Source of the DNA: an uncultured Eggerthellaceae bacterium
GTDB lineage: Bacteria; Actinomycetota; Coriobacteriia; Coriobacteriales; Eggerthellaceae
Direction: 5' to 3'
Length of the DNA: 40,566 nt
NCBI GenBank assembly: GCA_910588905.1
Contig: CAJURZ010000012.1
Location: 1-40,566, forward strand
A program made the translations under genes and the position numbers. The notes beneath the pieces were generated by a model. It worked only from the letters and a program-made list of their open reading frames with translations. It was not told where the DNA came from and did not search any database. Below are positions 8,723 to 16,912 of this stretch, piece after piece (within the stretch, counting starts at the first letter, position 1; the number at the start of each line of letters is the position of its first letter).

Positions 8723-11245
8723 CTAAGCCTCCGCGGGGGTTTCCTCGAAAACGGCGCCAGCCGAAGCAGGGTTCGGAGCGGGATCATCTACTCGGCTTCC
8801 GGCCATAGCACCCACGGTGTAATCTCCGAAGCCACCCTTCCGGGTAACCTGCTCACCGGGCAGCATGTCGCCATCTTCGTAGGGATATATCCTGCAGATC
8901 ATGGATTTGATGGCACTGCCTATGCCTCCTTCGCCTGTCTCGAAGGCTCGCGTGCAGTTATTGGGATTAGAGTCAAAGGTACCGAACAGCGAAGGCTCGG
9001 AAGCCTCTCCCTCAGGGAACCACCAACCGTGCTCAGCATGGATAACCCCCGGCGCTACCCGTGGAGTGACCTTGCAGATCTGCCGGAAGCGCCCATGGTC
9101 ATTCTCGATCCAGATCCACTGACCATCAGCCACCCCGTAGCGATCCGCATCCTTCGGGTTCACCATCACCAGCGGCCAGGGATGCAATTCGCGCATGGTG
9201 GGCATTTGGCGGTTCTCGGAATGGAAGAATTCGAAGGAGCGACCACCGCAAGAGAGGATGAGGGGATATTCTTCCATCTTCTCTGGAGTAGTCACAGGAC
9301 CCTCGGGAGGTTCGGTATGGAAGGGGGTTGGGGTGAGCCCCCAAACCCTATACGTATAGGGAGCTAGCTCGATCCGTCCAGAGGGGGTAGCGAAACCGGG
9401 ATTCCCATCATCACGCAGCATCCCCTTAGCGTATTTCTCATAGGTATGGTTCCAGTCATCGTAAGCGTAGCCACCCTGCTCCGAGAGCTCCTGGAAGCTC
9501 ATACCGCAACCCCCGGTAGCAGTCTCAGAGATATTGCCCTCTACATTCGAAGAGGCTCCGTGCTTCTTACCATCACCGCCTGCCAGATACCAATCCGCTA
9601 TGTCAGTATCCTTCTCCCAGCCGAAAGCTGCCGCAGCTTCCGGATTCAGGCGCGGCATCAAGTCAACCACGATCTGCTCGTCGGTACGTGCCTCCCCTGC
9701 GGGCTCAACAGCCCGATAGATAGTGCGAACGGGTGTCCACCAGGTGCGTGCGGAGTTGCGCTCACAGCTCATAGCCACCGGCAGAAGAAGATCAGCTACC
9801 GCCACCGATAAGGGCGTGAGCACCGGATCGGCATTTACGATGAAGTCGACGGTCTTGAGAGCCTCATAATCTCGAGGCGCATCCATACCTGCGCAGGCCA
9901 AAGAATTGGAGCTTTGGAACCAGATCATCTTTATGGGATAGGGCTCGCCATCAGGCAGCTCACCGGTCTCGATACAGTGCAGGATGCCATCCGTAGCTGC
10001 ATGAGCAATGAATTCGCCACCCTTGATGCCCAAGCCGCGGGCAATGGTCAACTTGCGCTCTTGGGCAGACCTCGGCGTGAAATCCTCGCCGGAGGCATAA
10101 CCGGCGTTTATCTCGAATGAGTTGCGCACCAGAATGTTCCCGCCCGGACGATCGATATTGCCGCAGATGGCCATGAGATCGCATACGGCTAGGTTCAAAG
10201 CCATGGCACTCATCTGCTGATCGAAAGCAAGACCCCATTGGATAGCAGCATTGTTACCCGAAGCGTAGAGACGCGCTGACCCCTGGATGTCTTCCACGGA
10301 TAGGCCACAGATGGGAGCCGCCCATTCGGCATCCATATCCTTGATGCCTTCCCAGAGTTCATCAATGCCCGAAGTCCAGAGATCTACGAATTCCTTATCG
10401 TAGAGACCCTCGGCTATGATCGTATTGAGCCATGCACAGGCTAAAGCAGCATCGGTGCCAGGACGCAACTGCAGATGATAGACAGCTCGCGCACCCCACC
10501 AGGTCAGCCGAGGGTCAATGGAGATGATGCGGGAACCCATCTGAACGCACTGCACCAGCCAATGACCTATGTAGCCATCGGCATTGGAGGCCAGGGGCTC
10601 ATTGCCCCATACCACGATGACCTCCGGTGGCTTGAAAGAGGGATCAGCGTACCGCTTTTCATGGGCTACGGCGGCATCCGCTATGGGAAAGTCACCCAGA
10701 GGAGCCATGGCACCACACACCCGGGGCATGTAGCAGGCGAAACCGGTGAAGAACAAGGTGGAGATGTTGGGGGTCTGCAGAGCCGCTTGGCCGAATAGGG
10801 GTACGAGCCAGTTCACATTCCTACCCGTGCCATGTACGCAGACGATGGATTCCGATCCATGCTCTTCGCGGATGGCCTTCACCTTCTCTTCGATGATGTC
10901 ATAGGCCTCATCCCAGCTTATGCGCTCGAACTTACGAGCGTCACCGCGGTCTGTGTGAGCCCGTTTCATGGGGTAGAGCACGCGGTCGGGATGGTTGACC
11001 ATCTCCGGAAGGTCCAAACAGCGAATGCACAGCTTGCCGTTGGTGCAAGGAGAGAGCGGATCGCCCTCGACATGATCCAGCTTGCCATCCTTGGTGTAGA
11101 ACAGCACACCACAGCTGTCATGACAGCCAGGAGGCGAATACTGATAGGTGCGGGTCACGGTGAATCCATCTTCCTCCCACGTGAGCTCGCCCTCGTGATA
11201 GGCCTGACGGTCTATGCCGTCTAGGAACTCTTGATAATCTGCCAT
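8723..11245 (-). CDS. Cytoplasmic molybdopterin oxidoreductase catalytic subunit (mop2)
   Basis: 840 residues from ATG at 11245 (AGGAGGAGAGGAAGC upstream); an ORF start eight codons earlier would run through this ribosome site and is rejected. Same length and layout as mop1: Fe-S cysteines C41, C45, C73, C76 (plus C67), candidate Mo ligand C171 in GFACYMPRVCG, WGNEPLASNADGYIGHWLVQ, FHSENRQ and HGWWFPEGE. The sequences are clearly paralogous but differ at many positions, especially in the middle (residues 280-340 and 540-620), so the substrates are probably different. No signal peptide. First gene of the long minus-strand series and divergent from the LuxR gene, which is its likely regulator. 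Confidence 0.88.
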   Translation of the reverse strand: MADYQEFLDGIDRQAYHEGELTWEEDGFTVTRTYQYSPPGCHDSCGVLFYTKDGKLDHVEGDPLSPCTNGKLCIRCLDLPEMVNHPDRVLYPMKRAHTDRGDARKFERISWDEAYDIIEEKVKAIREEHGSESIVCVHGTGRNVNWLVPLFGQAALQTPNISTLFFTGFACYMPRVCGAMAPLGDFPIADAAVAHEKRYADPSFKPPEVIVVWGNEPLASNADGYIGHWLVQCVQMGSRIISIDPRLTWWGARAVYHLQLRPGTDAALACAWLNTIIAEGLYDKEFVDLWTSGIDELWEGIKDMDAEWAAPICGLSVEDIQGSARLYASGNNAAIQWGLAFDQQMSAMALNLAVCDLMAICGNIDRPGGNILVRNSFEINAGYASGEDFTPRSAQERKLTIARGLGIKGGEFIAHAATDGILHCIETGELPDGEPYPIKMIWFQSSNSLACAGMDAPRDYEALKTVDFIVNADPVLTPLSVAVADLLLPVAMSCERNSARTWWTPVRTIYRAVEPAGEARTDEQIVVDLMPRLNPEAAAAFGWEKDTDIADWYLAGGDGKKHGASSNVEGNISETATGGCGMSFQELSEQGGYAYDDWNHTYEKYAKGMLRDDGNPGFATPSGRIELAPYTYRVWGLTPTPFHTEPPEGPVTTPEKMEEYPLILSCGGRSFEFFHSENRQMPTMRELHPWPLVMVNPKDADRYGVADGQWIWIENDHGRFRQICKVTPRVAPGVIHAEHGWWFPEGEASEPSLFGTFDSNPNNCTRAFETGEGGIGSAIKSMICRIYPYEDGDMLPGEQVTRKGGFGDYTVGAMAGSRVDDPAPNPASAGAVFEETPAEA

Positions 11246-11630
11246 GCTTCCTCTCCTCCTTAGCTCCAACGAAGCAGCACATCTATTCCAAAGAAGGCTG
11301 CGGCCTGTTCCAGAACAGGTACATGAGAGAGGGATGTCGTCGGGTTCCTTCGTTCGCTCGATGCAGACCGCTTCCGGAGAAGCGGCATGCCACCCAATGA
11401 GTACCCTTCTCGTCGTTTGCGAAGATACGAAAGTGGCCGCCGAATAGCATTAGCCCATAGGGTGGCTTATGGAGAATTGGGCTATATTTCGTAAACCCTA
11501 GAGGTTTAACTTGTTCTGTTCGGCCTCTCTGACCATAGAAACCAAAGGAGATTTCCGAGATACTGGAACCATCTCCCACGCATCCGGAATAGGCGGCTTT
11601 CTTCTTTGGGAGAATGAAGGAGGTTTGAAT
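11246..11630. other. 385-bp divergent regulatory region, mop2 / luxR
   Basis: No credible gene. It holds the palindrome at 11492-11508 and, between it and mop2, two inverted repeats that would fold in the mop2 leader RNA: CCTGTTC-ca-GAACAGG (11304-11319) and CCGCTTC-cgga-GAAGCGG (11368-11385). The luxR ribosome site AAGGAGG is at 11618-11624. Confidence 0.6.
11492..11508. promoter_or_regulatory. Candidate LuxR operator upstream of mop2 and luxR
   Basis: TAAACCC-TAG-AGGTTTA: 7-bp arms with one mismatch around a 3-bp centre, 123 bp from the luxR start and 247 bp from the mop2 start. Nearly the same palindrome occurs at 17068-17084 before mop3. Confidence 0.55.
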
Positions 11631-13040
11631 ATGCCGTTAGCTCAGGAGATCCAGCAAGGCTTCACCAAATCATTCAGCACAGCATGCTTCTTGGGGTATT
11701 TCATCATCCTATGCACGAGCCACTCTGCCGCTATGGTATCTCTCCTGCCCTATACCGTTGTCGCAGGCATCTTCCTTGTGGCCTTCCTGCTCTTGAGCGC
11801 ACGGCTCGCCGACCGTGTGGATTTCTACGGACCTGCAAAGCTATCCATGATAGGCTGCATTCTCTGCGCTCTGGGGCTTGTCTTCTTAGGGATGACTCGA
11901 TACCCCGCCCTTTCGTTGGCCGCTGGCATAGTCTCTGTCGTGGGCGCTGGCTTCTTCTTGCTCATCCTTGGCAAGAACCTTGCCTATTACGACCAGCGAG
12001 AACGTTACCTACAACTGTGCTGCGCTTTCGTCCTGAGCGCTTCCCTTGTAGCCATTTCGGCTTTTCTTGATGCCGTAGGGGTCTTCATCTTGGAATCGAT
12101 GCTGCTCCTGGCCATCGTTCTGCATCTTTACACCCTGAAACCCAACAGCGAAACCTACTGCTTCGCAAGCCTCTCTGCATCAAAGCAGGACTATCACTTT
12201 GAGTGGACAACGCTCCTGACAACAGCTCTAACGGGCACAGTATGGGGCGTGGCCCTCTTCGCCTGTACCTACCAGATGCGATCCCCCCTGATACCCCTGC
12301 TCTCCATAGCACTGCCTATGGCATTAGGGGCTGTAGTAGGCATCGTAGGGTCATGCCGAGACCATCGAGCATCAGAGCGGATGCTCCTGCGCTTGTTCTC
12401 TACACTGGCATTCATCGGCATCGCTCCCCTGCCCTTCATCCCATCGGCCCTCTTTCCCCTCATCGGAGGCTTTCTCTTTGTCGCTTTCCTCTTGGATAAC
12501 GTCGTTTGCGCTTCCGCCATGGCTGAAGTCGCCCGATTCAACCAGGTGTCTCCTTATTGGATCTTCGGTGAAAGCCTTGCCTGGTATTTCGCTGGAGCTT
12601 TCGTTGGTTTCTCCCTTTTCAGTGCTGCTTTTGCGACAGGCTTATGGGAGATACAGCTGATCGTCACCATGGCCACCCTCCTAGTCATCGTGTGGGCTAG
12701 CAGCTATGCATTCCAAGATAGCTACCCTAATGATGATTGTGATTACGATAAGACTCGCAAAGCTGTGGAAGAAAGCGAGAGCAAGCCAGCCCTATGGCAG
12801 AGGAAGATCGATGCCATCATGAGCGAATATAAGCTGACCGCCAGGCAACAAGAGGTCTTCAGGATGCTGGTCCGAGGCCGCAATGCTTCCTATATCGCCG
12901 AAACCTTCGTCATCTCCATCTCTACCTCGAAGGCTCATATCCATAATATCTACCGGAAGCTGAATATCCACTCCCAACAGGAGCTCATCAATCTGGTGGA
13001 AGAAGCCGATCCGCTCCCTTCAGAGACTGACGCTTCCTAA
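11631..13040 (+). CDS. Membrane-bound LuxR-family regulator (12 TM helices + HTH)
   Basis: 469 residues from ATG at 11631, which has AAGGAGG 6 bp before it; the longer frame from 11511 is rejected. About residues 15-375 form twelve hydrophobic helices with an MFS-like look. A charged linker follows, then a LuxR HTH at about 400-460 (YKLTARQQEVFRMLVRGRN, ISTSKAHIHNIYRKLNIHS). This fusion is widespread in Eggerthellaceae beside molybdoenzyme genes, where members are thought to sense substrate in the membrane. It is the only DNA-binding regulator among the mop genes here, so control of both mop operons is the simplest reading. Confidence 0.88.
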   Translation: MPLAQEIQQGFTKSFSTACFLGYFIILCTSHSAAMVSLLPYTVVAGIFLVAFLLLSARLADRVDFYGPAKLSMIGCILCALGLVFLGMTRYPALSLAAGIVSVVGAGFFLLILGKNLAYYDQRERYLQLCCAFVLSASLVAISAFLDAVGVFILESMLLLAIVLHLYTLKPNSETYCFASLSASKQDYHFEWTTLLTTALTGTVWGVALFACTYQMRSPLIPLLSIALPMALGAVVGIVGSCRDHRASERMLLRLFSTLAFIGIAPLPFIPSALFPLIGGFLFVAFLLDNVVCASAMAEVARFNQVSPYWIFGESLAWYFAGAFVGFSLFSAAFATGLWEIQLIVTMATLLVIVWASSYAFQDSYPNDDCDYDKTRKAVEESESKPALWQRKIDAIMSEYKLTARQQEVFRMLVRGRNASYIAETFVISISTSKAHIHNIYRKLNIHSQQELINLVEEADPLPSETDAS

Positions 13041-13090
13041 CGCTCGCTTCCGGCAAGAAGACCCCAATGCAGCCTGACTAGGCGACCGAA

Positions 13091-13122
13091 AGAAAAAGCC
13101 CCTGCAGCCAAGCTGCAGGGGC
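13091..13122 (-). terminator. Rho-independent terminator of the mop3 operon
   Basis: Perfect 10-bp stem GCCCCTGCAG / CTGCAGGGGC with a 5-nt loop, followed on the minus strand by TTTTTCT. It lies 20 bp past the last zinc-ribbon gene. Confidence 0.88.
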
Positions 13123-13141
13123 ATGCTCCGGAAACCTTCCG

Positions 13142-13381
13142 CTACTTCACGGGAGCTGAAGGAACACCAGGGGCCTTAGGGATGCTTGAGGCTCCCGGAG
13201 CACCGGGGGTGGGAGTGCCTGGACGCCCAGGAGCACCAGGAGCTGCACCGGGAACTCCTGGGAAGGGAGACGCTGGCAGAGCAGCACCACACGTAGCACA
13301 CGTCTCTGCAGACTGATCATTCTCAGTCCCGCATTCAGAACAGGTCTTCTTCAGTTCTACCGCTGCTGGTCTAAAACACAT
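13142..13381 (-). CDS. Small zinc-ribbon protein with Gly/Pro-rich collagen-like tail
   Basis: 79 residues. After MCFRPAAVELKK come two knuckles, CSECG (about 14) and CATCG (about 28), forming one zinc ribbon. The second half is a repeat of PGxPG / PGAPG units (about 38-79) ending KAPGVPSAPVK, probably extended and unstructured. AAAGGAAG precedes the ATG. Last gene of the mop3 operon. Proteins of this shape (zinc ribbon plus PGAP tail) are, as far as I recall, common near molybdoenzymes in this family; their function is unknown. Confidence 0.8.
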   Translation of the reverse strand: MCFRPAAVELKKTCSECGTENDQSAETCATCGAALPASPFPGVPGAAPGAPGRPGTPTPGAPGASSIPKAPGVPSAPVK

Positions 13382-13411
13382 GATTCTTCCTTTCTCATTC
13401 TAACGTTAGGC

Positions 13412-13606
13412 TTACCCCTGATCCCCCTTGGCTTCAGGGGCTCCGGGAGGATCGAACTGCCTGAAGGAGCACTCCGTACATCGCCCTGTGGTCATATCGA
13501 TATCCGCACCACATCGTGAACATCGCAGCACGGGAGGTCGAGAGAGCACGAAGAGCTCGCTGTCGTATTTATGGCAAGCACCGCAAAAGGTGCACGAGAG
13601 GCACAT
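13412..13606 (-). CDS. Small zinc-ribbon protein
   Basis: 64 residues. N-terminal CxxCGxC (MCLSCTFCGAC), then CSRCG (about 30) and CTEC (about 43) make a second metal site. The C-terminus is short and polar (PGAPEAKGDQG). ATG at 13606 has AGGGGCGTCC in front, overlapping the stop of the FKBP gene, so it is the fourth gene of the mop3 operon. It parallels the protein at 2117-2311 in its cysteine layout. Confidence 0.75.
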   Translation of the reverse strand: MCLSCTFCGACHKYDSELFVLSRPPVLRCSRCGADIDMTTGRCTECSFRQFDPPGAPEAKGDQG

Positions 13607-13614
13607 GGACGCCC

Positions 13615-14064
13615 CTAGCCATCCACCACGTCAACCAACTTGAACCAGTATTCCAAGTCCTTCCCGGCAAGCAGGTGGTTGAAGTCGATGGTTACCGTAT
13701 CCTCAGTGGCATCAATGCACCTCACTGGTACGTCAACCCCAGAAACGGGGTGCTTCCAAGCGAAGACGGTTCCCGGATCCAAACGATCTCCTCCGGCGAT
13801 GAACGAACGGGCATAGCGCTGGACCCCATCTGGATCATGGGCACCATAGGCCTTTTCCGCGGGGATGACAGCAGTGCGCTCTTCTCCCACCTCCATGTCA
13901 TAAAGCAGTTCGCTCACACCTCGGGGCACTTCGCTGCTGCCCAACAAGATCCGCTCTGGTTCGCTTTGGACTGCGGGCGAGTGATCATCGAGAGCCTTCT
14001 CGCCTACGGCGCCGCCCTTGTAATACACCAGAGCAGTCTTACCGTTGTACTCGTTGTGATGCAT
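13615..14064 (-). CDS. FKBP-type peptidyl-prolyl isomerase, SlyD-like
   Basis: 149 residues. FKBP core at the start (TALVYYKGGAVGEKALDDHS, then SEVPRGVSELLYDMEVGEER) and a SlyD-type insert and closing strand (DATEDTVTIDFNHLLAGKDLEYWFKLVDV). SlyD proteins are folding helpers and can handle metals in metalloenzyme maturation. No His-rich tail is present, so nickel storage is unlikely. It starts 2 bp after the Fe-S3 stop, firmly inside the mop3 operon, which suggests help in folding or cofactor loading of mop3 or Fe-S3. Confidence 0.85.
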   Translation of the reverse strand: MHHNEYNGKTALVYYKGGAVGEKALDDHSPAVQSEPERILLGSSEVPRGVSELLYDMEVGEERTAVIPAEKAYGAHDPDGVQRYARSFIAGGDRLDPGTVFAWKHPVSGVDVPVRCIDATEDTVTIDFNHLLAGKDLEYWFKLVDVVDG

Positions 14065-14066
14065 GG

Positions 14067-14558
14067 CTATTCCACACCAGTGCTCGTGCGGCTGTCGCTC
14101 CGTTGGCTGGAAGTAGTGAAATCAGTGTTCTCTGTAACCTCTATGGCAGCAGCATGATGCACCCTGCCCTCCAGCTTGTTCTTCGGAACGAACTGACCCC
14201 GAGCCTGCTTCGGCCGATATTGAGGAACGAAGAGCACCTGCTTCGGCTTCTCGGTCAAACGTTCTGCCAATTCGCTGACGGTCCCGTAATACATGACATT
14301 AGCCAAGCAGTGATGCACACAGGTTGGCTCCTTGCCCTGGGCTGTACGCCCCTGGCAAAGGTCACAGAGATCCGTAGGGAATGGGAGCTTATTCCAGTTG
14401 ACCTCGTTCTCGTCTATCTCCCAGGGACCATCATCCATGACTCGGATCCCCCATTTGCCCACAGGGTGATCGTGCTCTTCCTTGCAGGCTACCTCACAAG
14501 ACTGACAACCGGTGCAGTATTCATAATCGATAAGAAGCCCGTGAGCCGTATTCTCCAT
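14067..14558 (-). CDS. 2x[4Fe-4S] electron-transfer subunit (Fe-S3)
   Basis: 163 residues. Cluster cysteines C15-x2-C18-x2-C21-x3-C25 and C65-x2-C68-x11-C80-x3-C84 align with those of Fe-S1/2, but the extra Cys88 is absent and a polar tail of about 60 residues is added (VPQYRPKQARGQ to SRTSTGVE). Its ATG overlaps the mop3 stop by one base (TAATG), so the pair is translationally coupled. It should transfer electrons for mop3. Confidence 0.88.
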   Translation of the reverse strand: MENTAHGLLIDYEYCTGCQSCEVACKEEHDHPVGKWGIRVMDDGPWEIDENEVNWNKLPFPTDLCDLCQGRTAQGKEPTCVHHCLANVMYYGTVSELAERLTEKPKQVLFVPQYRPKQARGQFVPKNKLEGRVHHAAAIEVTENTDFTTSSQRSDSRTSTGVE

Positions 14559-16912
14559 TACTGGTCCTCCCTCTTGAACTTCTCCCAGATCTCATTCATG
14601 TCAGTGTCGTAGCTTTCGGCAATGGGCTTGATATTGCAGATCATGCATTTTGCCGGTGCGCCGAAACCGAGCTTGCCGAAATGGAAATTAGGAATGAGGT
14701 TGTTGATGTTGGAGCGGAAGGTGCCGTAGAGATTAGGAGCATCCGGATCATCTTCGGGAAACCACCATCCGTGCTGGCCATGGATGGTGTTCTCATCTAC
14801 GGCAATGGTCACATGGGCCTTCATCTTGGCTGACCCGAACTGGTTCCACACTTCGCACCATTGACCGTCGGTTATGCCCAACCGTACCGCTGTTTTGGGA
14901 TTGATCTCCACCAGAGGATCGGGGCACAGCTCACGACAGAAGGGGATCTGTCGGTTCTCGGAATGGAAGAAAGCGAATTCGCGAGCACCCGTCGTCAATA
15001 CGAAAGGATACTCTTGGGCGAGTTCCGGCTTGCTGACAGGTGAGAAATCCGGTTCCTGATAATAAGGCAGCGGGTCATCGCCGAACTGATCGAACATGGT
15101 GGACCAGAGCTCTATTCGACCTGTTGGGGTATTGAAGCCCGGTTGACCATCCTTTCGCAAGTGACCAGTCTCGTACTTGTAATACTCTACGTCCTTCTGC
15201 ACATAGACCTGCTCGCATACATCCTTGAAATGATGCCTGTTGTGAAGGCGTAGATCATCGATGAAGTCATAGACATCGTGATAATCCTCCCAGAGCTGAG
15301 GATTCAGGCGCTTGCCCACGGTCATGCAGGTTTCCATATCGGTCTTCGCTTCGCCCACCGTGATGGCCTTGTTCATGAACCCCGTGCCTACAGGGGTTGC
15401 CCCATAATGGGCGAACTCCACGCCATCTTCTTCAGCTGCAGTAGCCAAGGGCAGGAATACATCACAAACCGCTTGCGCTGAAGGGGTCATGAACGTCTCC
15501 AGGGTGAAGCAGAACTCCAGCGTATCAGCCATAGCCTTATACCAACGCTCCGGCTCCATGGAAGTGCAGCTCATGAGATTGTTGCCAGCAAAGAAACCCA
15601 TCTTGATGGGGTAGGGCTTGCCCGTTTCCATAGCCTCTAGGGTAAGGTCGGCATGAGCATCGAGGATGGTGTTCGCATAGGCCGGATATTCCTTCAGGCC
15701 GATCATCTTGGATATGAGATCAGCACCGAGGGCCTCTTCGAATCCGAATCCAGTCTCATTCTGCCCGGCACTGGCATTTCCCAGGATCTGACCACCCGGC
15801 ACATCCACATTGCCTGTAATAGCCATCAGCGCAATGGCACAATGGGACATCTGCATGCCATTGGTGCTCTGGTCGAAGGCCAAGCCCCACTGCAATGAGG
15901 CTGGCTTGGCTTCGGCATACATGCGGGCAGCCCCCTTGATGAGCTCCGGATCGATGCCACAGATCTCGCCTGCCTTCTCTGGTGGCATGGTAGCCACACG
16001 CTCAGCAAGCTCATCGAAGCCATAGCACCAGTATTCCACGAACTGCTCGTCATAGAGTTTCTCCTCTATGATGTAGTTCAGCATGGCCATCCCCAAAGCA
16101 GTATCAGTGCCAGGACGAACCCGCAGATGATAGTCAGCGCGGCTAGAAAGCCAAGTGATACGGGGATCGATGATGATCAACCGGCTGCCACGACGCACCA
16201 TATCGATGACCGCATGGCCAAAGAAGCCGTCAGGGTTCGAGGCCAAAGGCGCCTTGCCCCATATCATGATGCATTCGGGCAGTTGGAAAGCCGGATCATC
16301 GTAACGAAGCGGCAAGCCACCGGCGTAATCGATCTCTGGATAGGGGCTACCCAGATTGTAGGCAGCGGCGGCCATCCGAGGAACATAGCACGCATAGCCT
16401 GATTGGGTATAGCACATGTTAGGAGAGCGCAGCATGTACGTGCCATAAGGACCAAGCGTTCCGCCTTCCCGGCCTGTGCCTACGAAGAAGACGACGCTCT
16501 CATTGCCGTATTCCTTGGTGATGCGGCGGTAGTTCTCTTCGATGATGTCCAGTGCTTCTTCCCATGTACAGCGCTCCCACTTGTCGTTCTGACCGCGATA
16601 TCGCGGATCCCGCTTCATGGGATAGATGATGCGACTGGGGTTGTAAACATAATCCTTCAACGTAAGACAGCGAACGCATAGGCGTCCTTGGGTGATCTGC
16701 TGATTCTCATCACCTTCCACCTTTACCAGCGTACCGTTGTCATCGACGTATAGCTTCACGCCGCATCCAACGGGGTGGCATCCAGGGGGCGACCACGGTG
16801 CCGTACGAGTCACCGTGCAGCCGTTCTCTTCGAACCGCCAGGGCTTGCCAAGATCATTGGTTCCACCCAGAGTAGGAAGGGCTACGGCGGGTCTTGCCTT
16901 CATCTCTTCCAT
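14558..16912 (-). CDS. Cytoplasmic molybdopterin oxidoreductase catalytic subunit (mop3)
   Basis: 784 residues, about 55 shorter than mop1/2. Start ATG at 16912 follows GGAGGAGGAGAAAG. Fe-S motif C45-x4-C50 and C79-x2-C82, with the usual first Cys replaced (WSPPGCHPVGCG). Candidate Mo ligand C175 in SGYACYVPR. Cofactor segments WGKAPLASNPDGFFGHAV and HGQHGWWFPED are present, and no Tat signal is seen. It is a more distant paralogue of mop1 and mop2 and has its own Fe-S partner, FKBP and zinc-ribbon genes. Reaction type as for the other two: a reductase, dehydroxylase or hydroxyl-transferring enzyme; substrate unknown. Confidence 0.88.
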   Translation of the reverse strand: MEEMKARPAVALPTLGGTNDLGKPWRFEENGCTVTRTAPWSPPGCHPVGCGVKLYVDDNGTLVKVEGDENQQITQGRLCVRCLTLKDYVYNPSRIIYPMKRDPRYRGQNDKWERCTWEEALDIIEENYRRITKEYGNESVVFFVGTGREGGTLGPYGTYMLRSPNMCYTQSGYACYVPRMAAAAYNLGSPYPEIDYAGGLPLRYDDPAFQLPECIMIWGKAPLASNPDGFFGHAVIDMVRRGSRLIIIDPRITWLSSRADYHLRVRPGTDTALGMAMLNYIIEEKLYDEQFVEYWCYGFDELAERVATMPPEKAGEICGIDPELIKGAARMYAEAKPASLQWGLAFDQSTNGMQMSHCAIALMAITGNVDVPGGQILGNASAGQNETGFGFEEALGADLISKMIGLKEYPAYANTILDAHADLTLEAMETGKPYPIKMGFFAGNNLMSCTSMEPERWYKAMADTLEFCFTLETFMTPSAQAVCDVFLPLATAAEEDGVEFAHYGATPVGTGFMNKAITVGEAKTDMETCMTVGKRLNPQLWEDYHDVYDFIDDLRLHNRHHFKDVCEQVYVQKDVEYYKYETGHLRKDGQPGFNTPTGRIELWSTMFDQFGDDPLPYYQEPDFSPVSKPELAQEYPFVLTTGAREFAFFHSENRQIPFCRELCPDPLVEINPKTAVRLGITDGQWCEVWNQFGSAKMKAHVTIAVDENTIHGQHGWWFPEDDPDAPNLYGTFRSNINNLIPNFHFGKLGFGAPAKCMICNIKPIAESYDTDMNEIWEKFKREDQ

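Noticed and set aside
11511..11630. Longer N-terminus for the LuxR protein
   Set aside because: The extra 40 codons contain the ribosome site of the internal ATG at 11631 and the added peptide is not hydrophobic or conserved-looking.
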